From Helicoverpa zea (taxonomy: Eukaryota > Arthropoda > Insecta > Lepidoptera > Noctuidae), in contig NC_061482.1 of assembly GCF_022581195.2 (NCBI RefSeq), positions 7,936,001 through 8,000,000 of the forward strand: DNA of 64,000 nucleotides, written 5' to 3'. The translations under genes and the position numbers were made by a program. The notes beneath the pieces were generated by a model, which saw only the letters and a program-made list of their open reading frames with translations, was not told where the DNA came from and searched no databases. Below, piece after piece: positions 12,536 to 23,399 of the stretch. How positions within the stretch are numbered: position 1 is the first letter of the stretch; each line of letters opens with the position of its first letter.

Positions 12536-12889
12536 AGGCGCGTACGCACGTACGAACTCGAACATAGCGAACACAAACACCAGACCCGAACATTTGGTTC
12601 GTACGTATGGACGGCATATTCGAACACGAACGCAAACATAGTTCGAGTCGAGTTCGCGAACAACAGTCGTGAACTCTATCTTAGTAGCCATGACAGCGCC
12701 GTTGGAAGTGGTCGATTGTGAAGTTATTAAAGCGCTTCGAACACCGTCCATACAGAACACACTACAAGGATCGCCGCGAACATGTTTGACGAACAGAGTG
12801 TTCGGTGTTCGATAGTGGTACGCACGTGCGAACCAAGTTGTTGCATATCATGTAACGCAACAAATTTGTTCGTACGTGCGTACGCGGCT
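12536..12889. mobile_element. 354-bp MITE with 22-bp TIRs and TTA target duplication
   Basis: Left end AGGCGCGTACGCACGTACGA and right end TCGTACGTGCGTACGCGGCT are inverted repeats of 22 bp with one mismatch. TTA lies directly outside both ends (12533-12535 and 12890-12892). A 3-bp TTA duplication is the habit of PIF/Harbinger elements, so I infer that superfamily. The interior is rich in CGAAC and shows no transposase domain. Confidence 0.75.
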
Positions 12890-13326
12890 TTATGTGTACA
12901 GTGCGCAAAGCGATCCCCACTCTTCCGCCGAGAGCTCAATATCCGTACCGATAACTATACAAGCAAAGAAACTACCAACAAAAGATTTTTAAATAAACTT
13001 AAAACTTACAACCAGTCTAATTAATAAGGTCTGATAAGAAATTGTTGCTTAAGTATATAGATATTGATAGAATTTACCACAGAGTACCTTGAATTAACAA
13101 TGGCAATGTCAACCTATGACTTGCTTGCCACTGCCACATTACAACGATAATATTTAAATTATTGCAGTGTCGCAGAATCATTTGAATATCCTCAAACGGA
13201 ACCTCTGCATATAGATAGCTTACGCATTAGTAAAGGCAAAGGCCCCCATGACATAAGATCATTAATTTGTTCCACTATGTATTTCATAGAATTTAATCAA
13301 GAAAGTGAAAATTACTTCAACAAACA

Positions 13327-13824
13327 ATGGTGCAAACCGTATTGAACCGTTATTGCCTTTCGTCGAAATCATGTTGTTTCTGTATCACGCTGAAAGTTGG
13401 GACAATCCTGATAGCTATAGCAGGGCTACTGCCGAGTGTGTCGCTGCTGCTGGCGTATGGTGCAGGAGATGGACTGCTTGTGATGTACGGAGTGGATGTT
13501 CTGATAGCAAATATTATCCTCCATTTATACGCAATCTTAGGCATCCTACTGTGCGGAGTCAACATAATACTCCTTATTGCAGCAATAACTTATAACGAGA
13601 AGTTGATACTGCTTTACTTATGGTTCGCCTGGGTGTACTTCGTAGTGGATTTCGGAAGTGTACTGGTAATAAGTATTTCTGCTATATCGAAAAAGTTCTT
13701 TTGGTTCGGCATGACGTTATTTTTTGTAGATTTAGTGTACTGGATTTCGTTGTACCTGTACGTGTTTCCAGTTGTAAATGGTTTTAGAAAAAATATACAC
13801 ACTATAGTGATCTATTTGACTTAA
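13327..13824 (+). CDS. Intronless four-helix membrane protein, 165 aa, function unknown
   Basis: A single frame from ATG 13327 (context AACAATGG) to TAA 13822-13824. Four hydrophobic stretches lie at about residues 21-45, 60-88, 92-119 and 124-149. A CCFC cysteine cluster precedes helix 1, and a short loop (GDGLLVMYGVD) follows it. The C-terminus is short and basic (NGFRKNIHT). AATAAA directly follows the stop at 13825-13830. The topology and cysteine-rich start resemble small insect membrane proteins with LAPTM/MARVEL-like layout, but I cannot name the family. It sits in a cluster of MITEs, so recent retention or duplication is possible. The overlapping 13305-13595 frame is a shadow. Confidence 0.75.
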   Translation: MVQTVLNRYCLSSKSCCFCITLKVGTILIAIAGLLPSVSLLLAYGAGDGLLVMYGVDVLIANIILHLYAILGILLCGVNIILLIAAITYNEKLILLYLWFAWVYFVVDFGSVLVISISAISKKFFWFGMTLFFVDLVYWISLYLYVFPVVNGFRKNIHTIVIYLT

Positions 13825-14431
13825 AATAAAAGTTACCAGAAAGAGAAGTCTTTTTCATCTACCTATTGTAAGTAGTGACAAAGCTAAGAGGCTGAATGCA
13901 CCCAAAACACAGAGAGATACCAGTTGACGCGACGTTCGTAACGTTCGTAACATAGGTATATTTAAATTAATAGCTTTAAAATGAGTTGAGTAGGTAATAA
14001 AAAATAACCAAGTTCTGTATTTACATATGGACTCGTTAATGTTACAAATTTTATCAATGTACAAATATTTTTGTTGGAAGATCATTTAAGAGGGAAGTTT
14101 AATTTTTTTTTTGTATCGAGAAAACTTTTCGAAAACGCGTTTGAAATGAACAGGGTTCTCACAAATATGTTCAAGATTAATATATATTTTTTTCACCGTC
14201 AAACTGTATAGATTTGGCCAAAAACTTGTTTGAGACAAGCCAATTTCGGCATTCAGGTCACATGGAATTATTGGTGGGGATGCGTGATGGTGTATCCCGC
14301 TCGTAGGGATTTAAATAAAATAATCATAAAGTTCTATTTTATATTTAATTACTTATTTTAATGCAAACATCAGTCAATTTGTGTTGTGAGTCAACGTGAT
14401 GAGATCAAATTAAATAAATACATATTAAGTA

Positions 14432-14543
14432 CAGTTCTCGTCAACGTAAATGGCTGTCCGCTACTAAATTCCGAAAATAGGCGCATACGCGCATGAGATC
14501 TAGGTCCTTCCTTCACCGCAGACAAAATGTTTGACGAGAACTG
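14432..14543. mobile_element. 112-bp Tc1-like MITE
   Basis: Begins CAGTTCTCGTCAA and ends TTGACGAGAACTG, a 13-bp perfect inverted repeat, with TA immediately outside on both sides. CAGT/ACTG ends and TA flanks fit the Tc1/mariner habit. No coding capacity. Confidence 0.75.
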
Positions 14544-14751
14544 TACATACAGGAATGAATTTTATCCAGTGCGCAAACTTTGACAACTTATATTTAAATA
14601 AGTTTTATAGATACGTATATTTTTATTTTGTCGTGTTTTAATGCAATAAAGAAAAGTTGTTGATATCGAAAGATGTTTATTTTGTAATCGATTGTACGGT
14701 CACAGTCGTCATAGTAGGCACGGCGGCATGCGGCATCGCGAAAGCGGTTTA

Positions 14752-14914
14752 AGTGCTTATTACATTTGACTAAATTCAGTCGTCTAAATAGGTATGTCTA
14801 ATTAGGTTTCTAAATGATTTAATGAAACATACCTTCCTAAATGCGATTACATTTGACTGAATTTAGTGACTGAATCATTTAGATGACTGAATTTAGTCAA
14901 GTGTAATAAGCCCT
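14752..14914. mobile_element. 163-bp hairpin MITE with TTA target duplication
   Basis: The left arm GCTTATTACATTTGACTAAA and right arm TTTAGTCAAGTGTAATAAGC are inverted over about 30 bp with few mismatches, and inner TTTAGT/ACTAAA repeats extend the fold. TTA lies directly outside both ends (14749-14751, 14915-14917). It lies 47 bp left of the long-TIR element. Confidence 0.65.
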
Positions 14915-14961
14915 TTACTGACGCGAGCGCTGCTCCAAGCGCGTAAGAATAGTTGGTATCC

Positions 14962-15548
14962 TAGTCCGGGAGGCAGCGGCTTTTTAAACAAGTCATTTTA
15001 TGCCGGCTGATGTTAATATAGAAAACAGAATGCATGTGGCTTATGACGAAATCGATCGTCAGCTGGTCCAGTTGCGGTGGATGCGAGATTGGGAAGCTGC
15101 GGAATACGTTAAAAAATAAAAATCTGAAAAGTATTTTATACCACATGAAATTTTTTTCACGTGTTATTGACATTGATTACAATTAAAAGAAAGTAGTCAG
15201 CTGCACAACTGAGGGTGGATTATGCGTCAGCTGAGCGTGCGAACTAGCCAAAAATAAAATAAAATAAAATTATTTTATGCCGATTGAATTTTTTTTACAT
15301 GATTTTAGACATTTACAGAAACTTGATATTGATAATCAGCTGCATATTTAGTGGGGGAAAACACGTCAGCTAGAGCAGGAATGTATGACTGCGCGCATAT
15401 ATCTCTATGACTCGCGGAATTTTCAATGCTCCGACTGACGCCTTTTTCCCCAACGGACAATCAGCTGACGAATATTTTCTTGTATCTATATATTAACACT
15501 ATAATATTTATACATTCCATGTCGTCTTTTAACAATTTACCCAAGATT
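14962..15548. repeat. Left terminal inverted repeat of the long-TIR element
   Basis: 587 bp from TAGTCCGGGAGG to TTTACCCAAGATT; inverse of 16350-16937. Contains perfect CAGCTG at 15060, 15198, 15228, 15337 and 15472, and a near match at 15367. Confidence 0.85.
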
Positions 15549-15686
15549 CATAGGAGTGAAGCGGTAACAACATTAATATGATTTCTACTAGTTTGTAATA
15601 TTCGGATTAATTGAAACGTAATTTTATTCGATTATTTTTATTAAAATTAACATAAAAATCTTAATATAAATCAAAGAAATATTTTT

Positions 15687-16339
15687 TTATGCATCATCTT
15701 CCTTTGCATCACTGTCGTCATCACAATTATCGATGCTTATGTCACACACTCCGTCGTTCTCGGTTTCGTCGTCCTCTGTAAAAATATCAATCAATTAATT
15801 AACAAAATCATGTAAGTAAATATTATTTGCCAGAAATCAAAAGAAGATATTTTTTTTCATACCATGTGGGTTCATGTCGAGATTAGTGATGCTAGTGATG
15901 GATGGCGGCAATTGATCACCCGTAAACCATTTAAAATAATATTTTTCTTCAGATTCTTCCCATCCATACTCAGTTGGCAACAGGTCAGTTGGCATGGCAC
16001 GGTGAGCATGGCTCCAAAGGTGGGCGATATATGCCGTTCGAAGAAAATGTTGTTGCAGTTCAGCTTTACAGGGCGGGAACAACGAACCATCGATTCTTTT
16101 TTTCAAATTCAATGGATTGCAGTCATCGTTATTGCCATATGATTTGGTGAACGTCATCACACGAGCAACATTGATATCATTGACTCTCGTAAACGCATAT
16201 AATCTGCATACATATTCTTCCAGTGTTGCAAACAATTGCTCCAGATTACAATTCGGTAAATTAGAAACACAGCTGTCCCTTTTGATGAAAGGGACGCAGG
16301 AACGCAGGTAAAAAATTCCTCTGTACGGAAGACAATAAG
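15687..16339 (-). pseudogene. Cargo gene fragment, insect CXC-type (tesmin-like) uncharacterised family, 5'-incomplete
   Basis: Exon 15863-16339 follows an acceptor (TTAACTTACAG) and ends at a GTATGA donor. Exon 15687-15775 begins after TTTTTACAG and ends at TAA. The joined frame is open. It contains LEEYVCRLYAF, an FPPCKAELQQHFLRTAY motif, YGWEESEEKYYFKW and DQLPPSI. These match, in order, the segment LPPT..AL..H..R..Y...W / GW / PPAP that precedes the CXC cysteine clusters in many uncharacterised insect proteins. The cysteine part is missing; exon 2 instead encodes a short acidic tail (DNCDDDSDAKEDDA). No start codon or upstream exon is inside the element, so it is a fragment of a captured or parental gene. 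Family assignment is from memory of conserved positions. Confidence 0.6.
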
Positions 16340-16349
16340 CTGTAAGTTA

Positions 16350-16937
16350 AATCTTGGGTAAATTGTTAAAAGACGACATGGAATGTATAAATATTATAGT
16401 GTTAATATATAGATACAAGAAAATATTCGTCAGCTGATTGTCCGTTGGGGAAAAAGGCGTCAGTCGGAGCATTGAAAATTCCGCGAGTCATAGAGATATA
16501 TGCGCGCAGTCATACATTCCTGCTCTAGCTGACATGTTTTCCCCCACTAAATATGCAGCTGATTATCAATATCAAGTTTCTGTAAATGTCTAAAATCATG
16601 TAAAAAAAATTCAATCGGCATAAAATAATTTTATTTTATTTTATTTTTGGCTAGTTCGCACGCTCAGCTGACGCATAATCCACCCTTAGTCGTGCAGCTG
16701 ACTACTTTCTTTTAATTGTAATCAATGTCAATAACACGTGAAAAAAATTTCATGTGGAATAAAATACTTTTTAGATTTTTTTTTTTTGATGTGTTCTATG
16801 GGGTCTCATAGCAAACGCCCCCGCTGGTGCGTCAGCTGACCTTCACTTTCGTTATTAGAAAGAGCTTCTTCACTAGTATTGTGAAGTAAAGATCGGCATA
16901 AAAACACTAACCAAAATAGCCGCTGCCTCCCGGACTA
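16350..16937. repeat. Right terminal inverted repeat of the long-TIR element
   Basis: 588 bp, inverse of 14962-15548. Perfect CAGCTG sites at 16431, 16556, 16665, 16695 and 16833. The outer part, near 16775-16917, is the section that diverges most from the left arm. Confidence 0.85.
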
Positions 16938-17090
16938 TCCATATTTTGCCGATTTTAGAGCGGACAAAAGAATGAAAAATTTTTTTTTTCTGATGATGCA
17001 GATATGTTCTATTAATGATTCTGGACCGCCAGTTTTTTTTGTGCACTGCTTAAAATTCATTCCTACATAACAAAAAAACCTTTTAACATA

Positions 17091-17318
17091 AAAAAAAAAC
17101 TTTTTACAAAAAAATAAAACCGACTCCCAAAAACACTGAAAAGCAAAAAAAAGACTATTCTTAGGTGCATTGGCCTAGAAGTCAGTGTCTAATGGATGTA
17201 ACTAAGTTTATTTAGCCACCGACTTCTGGGCCGAAGCACCTAAGAATTGATTTTTTTTTGCTTTTCAGTGTTTTTGGGAGTCGGTTTTATTTTTTTGTAA
17301 AAAGTTTTTTATTTTTAG
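17091..17318. repeat. Inverted repeat with AAACCGACTCCCAAAAAC arms
   Basis: Left arm 17091-17168 (TTTTTACAAAAAAATAAAAC, CGACTCCCAAAAACACTGAA, ending AGGTGC) is the inverse of right arm 17235-17318, with about 66 bp between. A related piece (GGGAAGTCGGTTAAAAATAA) recurs near 17857-17890, so this belongs to a dispersed family. Confidence 0.65.
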
Positions 17319-17354
17319 CATTTCAGTGACAACCATAGTTGTCACTATCTGCAA

Positions 17355-17720
17355 AAGTGAAAAGTTATCATCAATACGAACAAGATAAGCCCAAACACGA
17401 GGTAGGTTACATATTCAATTGTCGAGTTCCCTCGACCTTCGCTGGTCTCCATCATCAAGTCAGCTTCAAACCTTCACTGTTGCAAAGGTCTCGTCAATAC
17501 AAACAAAATAAGCCCAAACAAGAGGTAGTTTACACATTCATTGTTCAAGTTCTCTCGACCTTCTCTGGTCTTCATCATCAGGTCAGCTCCAAACCTTCAC
17601 CATTGCACAGTGTTATCAGACATACGCCTTAGTGTCAAGTTTTTACCCTACGTATGCCTACAATTTTCGAAAGTTGCCCTCGATTTCTCAAGGTTTCCAT
17701 CATCAGATCCTGACCTGGTG
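17355..17720 (+). repeat. Tandem ~126-bp repeat, two copies plus a third partial
   Basis: Segments AAGATAAGCCCAAACACGAG and AAAATAAGCCCAAACAAGAG, then CTCGACCTTCGCTGGTCTCC and CTCGACCTTCTCTGGTCTTC, then CATCATCAAGTCAGCTTCAA and CATCATCAGGTCAGCTCCAA, recur with a period near 126 bp. A decayed third unit contains CCATCATCAGATCCTGACCT near 17697. Noncoding repeat array. Confidence 0.6.
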
Positions 17721-18988
17721 ACTATGGGACCACCTGGGAGGTAAACCCTATCAAACAAAAAAAAAACTTGCAAATCGGTCCAGGCGTCTCCGAGTAATCG
17801 GTGAACATACATAAAAGAAAAAGGTCCCGACGAATTGAGAACCTCCTCCTTTTTGGGAAGTCGGTTAAAAATAAAACTGACTTCCGAAAACGCTGAAATA
17901 CAAAAACCTCCAGAAGTTAGTCCTCTTTACATCGAAGTCGGTATGATTTTCTAAATTAAATGTTGTTCACATACAAAAAAAATAAGCCCAAATGCATGGT
18001 AGCTGGTGCACACCGTCGAAGACAAAGTTTTTAACATTTACATGTATTGCAATGGAGGTGTTCTCGATTAGGTATCTACTTCGGATCATGGTGACAATGT
18101 CAATCTGGTAACCTGTTCCTCTTATCCATCGCTCTTATCACCAGGAAAAATTGTTTCAGGCAGGTAAAAATGAGGAATTAAGAAGAGGATTTTTTGGGAA
18201 GTTGGTTGAAAAGCTTTTTAGCAAAAGTCTTCGAATGCACCTGTAGAATTAGGATCATAGGTGGTTATGTGGTTGTGTTCGGGTCACCTACCTCGTCCTA
18301 CATACATTAATTGGAGACCGCGTGTGCCTTGTCGAATTAAAATTCAGCGTACTGTAGGTATTATAGGTTTATATATAATCATACCATGGCGTGAAGTTTT
18401 TAGTTTGAATGAAGGCGGGCTAAAATAACTAGAGGAAGACCATGCGATAAATGGATTGTGGGAAAGTGGGGATAAAGAACGAAAAAAATTCCTAACAATC
18501 GAGCAATATGTCATACGATTAAGCTTATTTTGTAATTATTCTAGTGACTTCTATCTTAATGGACTTAGCTCTTGACTAGACAGAATATTAGAGCGATTTC
18601 AAACTAGCAGATTATCTGCTCGGTCAGCTAGCGACTACAACTGACAAAAGTAGTGCTCTGAGGGAGTATAGGGAATATGTTCGTGTACATTGTGGATTGA
18701 CAGGTTTATACGCGCTTAAATACTTACTAGTTTGAAACCACTTGTTTGACATAGGTATATTCGCAAATGTGACCTGGCTTGATTGTAGCTTTTACAGAAA
18801 GATTTAGCTAATTGTAGTTGAACCTCAAATCGCGTCAACTGGGATCAGCAAGAGCCTAAATTCTTTCAACGGTGAGGAACAGCAAGAAGGTATCGTGATA
18901 ATTTACACTAGCGTAGCGAACTATTGAATATTTACATGAAGTCCTAATATACCCACTACTTCAACATAGACTGGAAACTTGGAAAGGT
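17721..18988. other. Intergenic, decayed repeat sequence
   Basis: The left part continues the GAAGTCGGTT-type repeat (to about 18230). The rest shows no coherent coding frame, TIR or RNA gene that I can support. Confidence 0.4.
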
Positions 18989-19110
18989 TCTTGCCAAACT
19001 TTATGACGCCTTGTAAACACCAGTTTTTGGTACGTCATGACTCAACAGCCATCCGCGTAGATACCATTGCTCGGAAGTTAGTTGCGAGCCACCATTTAGT
19101 TTAGCAAGAA
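18989..19110. mobile_element. MITE of the CGCCAAACT-TIR family, copy 2
   Basis: Ends TCTTGCCAAACTTTA and TAGTTTAGCAAGAA are inverted. The inverse of its right part (AACTAAATGGTGGCTCGCAA) matches the left part of the copy at 52524-52684. Confidence 0.6.
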
Positions 19111-19225
19111 CCATGGAACTATAGTTCATTCATAGTAAGTATCCACCAATTCACTTCAGTCACTAGCATTCGCGCATACATTCAGTTATTAATTTCTAAT
19201 ATTTACAACAAAACTATCTAAAAAA

Positions 19226-22200
19226 TCACATTGAAGTATACATGAGTATTCGAGAGAGAACAGAACTTATATCATCTAGAGATGAAGAAGGGAATAGCAG
19301 GTATTCCAGAGTTTTCCTGTTAGCTGCACAGCAGATGCTTGGTAGCAGCAGCATCAGTTTGCCGAAACGCGCGGAGTCTTTTGCAGCGCAGTGCTTTTGT
19401 AAGAACGACAAGAACTGGTCCTGCAGCATTTCGGTATGCGATGTGGATTCCTCCGCCGACTCTGCACCAAACAAAACAATATCAAAATAACAAATACTTA
19501 CATACCTACTGATCATTTTTCAACAATGTTGGTGGCTTTATCCAGTCAAACCGGTGCAGTTGAGGACTTATGTTTGACACTGAGCGACTGCCTATCTGAC
19601 CACACCATTATATCATAACAACTGCATATTACTTAAATATTCCTTCTCACGACTGGTTAAGATAAAATCTATATAAGTACCTAGAGACATCATTGGACAG
19701 GAAATCTGTTTACCCTTGGTCGCCACGCTAGCGCGCAAGTTTAACAGCCAGTTTCTTCATCAAAAGTAAAAGTCAAAGTAATGTCTAAATTAAAAGTAAC
19801 GGTCAAATTCGTTTTTTCAAGCCTAAAGTAACAGCAAAACTAATATAAAAAACGAATTTGACCGTTACTTTTACTTTAGACATTACTTTGACTTTTACTT
19901 TGGCTTTTACGTAGAAATCTTGACACAAGTCTGCTAGGTACTTATATACCTCTAAACTTTCATAGTATACATTCAAAAACATTCTCAGTATGTAACTGTG
20001 TAAGTACTTTACCTGTGCGAAATAACAACGTGGATTTTATCCAATCATACTCCGACCTGTCTAGTCTATTTCGAGATAATCTTTCCAAGAGATATGTTAA
20101 CTTCTTGAGTTCTTCCTTGATATACGGTCGTTTCGAAACTGCCGACGAGACTTCGTTATCTAGAAATAAGAAAGTCATGAACAAAACATACCTACTACTT
20201 AAAAACTGAGTCATGGTCTAAGTCTAAGTACTCGAACGAATTGATATGTTATCGTACCTTCTTCGAAATAAAATAGATATTCTGCTGCTGTGAGAATGAA
20301 TAACTCCTTCCATTTGCTTCTCAGTAGGTTCGTTTGTTCGGATGGTTTCAAGTGAACAAACGACCCAACTCCGTGTAACCATTTTATACTGGACACCAAT
20401 ATTTTTGCAGCCGGGCCACACATCTCTTCATCAAGCTTCCACGTATCGTAACAATACTTTTTGAATTTTGTTGTCATTTCTGTAATGCCGTCCAAACATC
20501 CTTTGTTGCTATCAACTACTTGTATGGTCCTATGACGGTCATTCAAGTAGTCGACGAATGTGTAAGGCTTATAGTCTAAAGTTTGGCCACGTTTGTCTGA
20601 AATCTTTGAAACGATATGTGCTGGTGGTTCAAAGTTGGTAGGAGACAGAGGTGGCGGTTTTCTTGAATCTGTGAACAAATATTTAAACATAAACCGTAAA
20701 CGTGGAATGATAATATTCTCTAAGAGAATACGATTTATTGAGTACGAATTATACGAATTATAGAGCATACAAATCACAATCGCAATAGGTACGCATAGTC
20801 GCTTGTTCAGCTGCAGTAAATTCGCAAGGCTAGGCAAAATCCGAAATCAACAACCAAGTAGGTATCATTATTATTATTCGTAAGTATACATATACGTAAC
20901 AGTAAACACACACCTTCTTTATCGACGGCATCTGTTTGACAATCAACTTTGCATGCTTCTTCAGAGCTAGACACTTCATCTTCTTTAATTTTTTCCGTGG
21001 GCTGAGGCTCTGGCTTTTCTATGAAAAAAACAATTCACATAAATAAACCATTAATTTCACAAATAAGTTTTTAATAAATAACAAGGGTATAAAAGTTTTT
21101 ACTTACTTTCCATAGAATGTGTAGATCCGGATGTGAGGACGGGTGGAAACAAAATGTTGGTCGGAATGTAAGCGGGATGCGGAACAGGATAATGGAGAGA
21201 TGCCGAAAACAGCGGAATCTTAAATGGATTGAGGGGACTGAGCGTGCCGACATGAGTACTCAGAAGTGGGTTCAACTGCGAAGTGTCGGCGGACATCGTT
21301 TCAGGAAGTCTCGATGCGGGGAAATCGTGAAACGACGACCTTTCTAAAAATGAATTGTGTACATTTGCTTCAGGGAGAGTGGAGACGAGTCCATTATAAG
21401 CGTGTAGCGGTGGGAAGCTGGACATGGACAGGGGGGCGGGGCTGGGGATAAAAGACTGTTGTCGCGTGAAGTTGTATCCGAGTTTCTGGAGCGCCATGTG
21501 ATGTTGAGCCGCGACGGACGGACGGGGAGCGCGTTCGTGCTGAACTGCTGCAAGCCCGCAATATTGTTTGAAAATTAACTACTACTACTATGTAAATAGT
21601 TACCATGTGGACATCTAAATCGTACCTAAATAGGCAAGTATAACTAAAATCAGCTACCTACTTTTTATTAAGTGTCGCTAAACAATCAAACAGGATACGT
21701 AAACATTTGAAATCTGATGACAAAATAATAAGTGATACGCAAACAACTTCACAGCTCCGCTTGAGGGGGTGAGTTATGTAATAATAGAGGAGAGGCAGGG
21801 TGCGACCTCGCCAACGATCAGCGTGCCCGCAATCAATTCCATATGTAAATAAATATCTGTGTGAACTGCGGCTGCTGGTGACAGCCTGTCTGTACGAAGC
21901 AGTGTTTACTTTATCACCACAGTCTGACTTTTCAAACCCAACCTGTTCACGTCTTCCCTCAAAAAATATTTTGTTTTACTAAAGCTGCAATGTTGATGGT
22001 TGTCGTGATACACTTAGCTGCTCTTAGAACTACCGTACCGTATCTCATGCAATATCTAAGTATAGTTTAAAGAAACAATCGACTTTTAGGTAAAGATATT
22101 AAGGCACCTCGGCCTTTCAAGTTTTTCTACTTGGAAAACATGGAAAAGTTAACAATCACAAAACATGGCAGAAATTACGATTTATTTTTGGGTTCTAAAC

Positions 22201-23399
22201 CACTCCTAGTTTGTACCTAGGCACCGACTGAACATAATTTAGTTGAGCATTAGAAACACTTGAGCAACTAGGAAACTTTTTTCGCTATTAAAATCTCGAC
22301 ATGATCATATCGCGATTTTATATGAAACTGTTTATATTTGACTTCGTGAGAGCGCAAACCTGCGCCGACACGAAAGGGAATAAAAGGCTCGACTCTCTGG
22401 GCCCTGCGTTTTTTCTCACTCACCACTTACTAACACTTGTGTACCGCAAATACTTGAAATGTTTCCTAATGGAAAAGACATGCTGCGAAAGGAGCCACCC
22501 TGGATAAATACTTTATTGGTACAAGTGCGCGACCGTGTTCACTATTGATTACCGTTAAATGGCGCTTCTTTTTTACTTTTTCTTGGGAAATGTTGGCGAA
22601 TAGACTGCATAATCCTAGAATGCTTGTATAATAATAGGTATCATATGAACATTTTGAAAAAAACATGCCTAAATCAATACTGTGGTAAACAGGATAATTA
22701 GGGTATTAATACATTACCTACCTACGTAATGTTTGTATTACCTATATACGGGCAGATAGTAAGTAGCAGGTAGTAGAGAGAGTAGAGTTAGTATCTAGAG
22801 AGTTAGTTTTGTTATGTACAGATAAAAATTACTAATTGATGTAAAATGCAGAAGGGAAAAACAGCATAAGTGAACTCACCGTCTTTCTTCATATTGACAC
22901 GAAGACATTTGGAAAACCGACACGCCTGACATTGGTTCCGCCGCGTCACATCCACGACGCACCGACCATTTTCCTTGCATACGTAGTCTAAATTACTAGA
23001 CATGAGAAATACATAGAAAGTTAGATACATTAGGTATATTGTAATCGTTGAACATGGCAAATTACTCGTGTATTAACTATCCTAATGAAAAGGCAGTACA
23101 AAAGAGTACATAATGTTCATCGTTATGTAAAGTTTTATGTATTTATGGGCAATGTTTTGTGCCTTGCTGGCTTAATTCCTTGACTTGTAAAGGCAGGCCA
23201 CAACAGACTTATTAATCATCCCAAGTTTCCTTGAGAGAGTTTCATGACGACATTGTTACGGGTAGATAACACTATGGTAATACCGTCTTATACTCCGCTT
23301 GAAGAATCCTCTGCAGCCATCACACGAGGCTACCCCATAATGTTTTCCAGAGGCTTTGTCCCCGCAGACGCGGCACAACGTCTCGGGCTTCGCCTCCAT
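19226..23399 (-). CDS. NR2E-group orphan nuclear receptor (NR2E5/Hr83 or NR2E6 type), 523 aa
   Basis: Seven minus-strand coding exons with consistent phases: 23284-23399, 22880-22995, 21107-21547, 20914-21018, 20258-20668, 20013-20159, 19226-19461. They sum to 524 codons with stop. Residues 9-74 are a nuclear receptor DNA-binding domain: C9, C12, C26, C29 and C45, C51, C61, C64 bind zinc. The P-box is CDGCR, and the helix-2 region reads RRNQCQACRFSKCL. AVQHERAPR follows, typical of the NR2E group. A ~200-residue linker rich in Pro/Ser precedes a ligand-binding domain with KWLHGVGSFVHLKPSEQ near 355 and RFGKLMLLLPSI near the end. It should bind DNA half-sites in the nucleus as a transcription factor. 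Members act in neural and photoreceptor fates; ligand unknown. Which NR2E member needs a tree. Confidence 0.9.
19525..19606 (+). repeat. Fragment of the noctuid-type repeat
   Basis: AACAATGTTGGTGGCTTTAT, CAGTCAAACCGGTGCAGTTG and GCGACTGCCTATCTGACC align loosely to the start of the family at 3766-4010. It lies in the last intron of the nuclear receptor gene. Confidence 0.45.
19745..19910. mobile_element. Foldback element, copy 1 (CAGCCAGTTTCTTC type)
   Basis: The left arm has AAGTAAAAGTCAAAGTAATG and TAAAAGTAACGGTCAAATTC; the right arm holds the inverse, GAATTTGACCGTTACTTTTA and CATTACTTTGACTTTTACTT. The outermost right end is missing compared with copy 2. It lies in the last intron of the nuclear receptor gene. 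Confidence 0.75.

Larger units (their letters stand above)
14962..16937. mobile_element. Long-TIR DNA element (1,976 bp) carrying a spliced gene fragment
   Basis: The outer ends TAGTCCGGGAGGCAGCGGCT and its inverse at 16918-16937 are perfect for 20 bp. Inverted arms run 14962-15548 and 16350-16937 (about 587 bp each). They match very closely over the inner ~400 bp and more loosely in the outer ~170 bp. The central 801 bp holds a minus-strand spliced reading frame (15687-16339). TCC sits at both outer flanks and may be a 3-bp duplication. Each arm has five perfect CAGCTG sites. No transposase is recognisable. Superfamily unknown. Confidence 0.85.

Noticed and set aside
12533..12939. Overlapping 70-75-codon minus-strand frames
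   Set aside because: They lie within the 354-bp MITE or cross its end; their sequence reflects CGAAC repeats.
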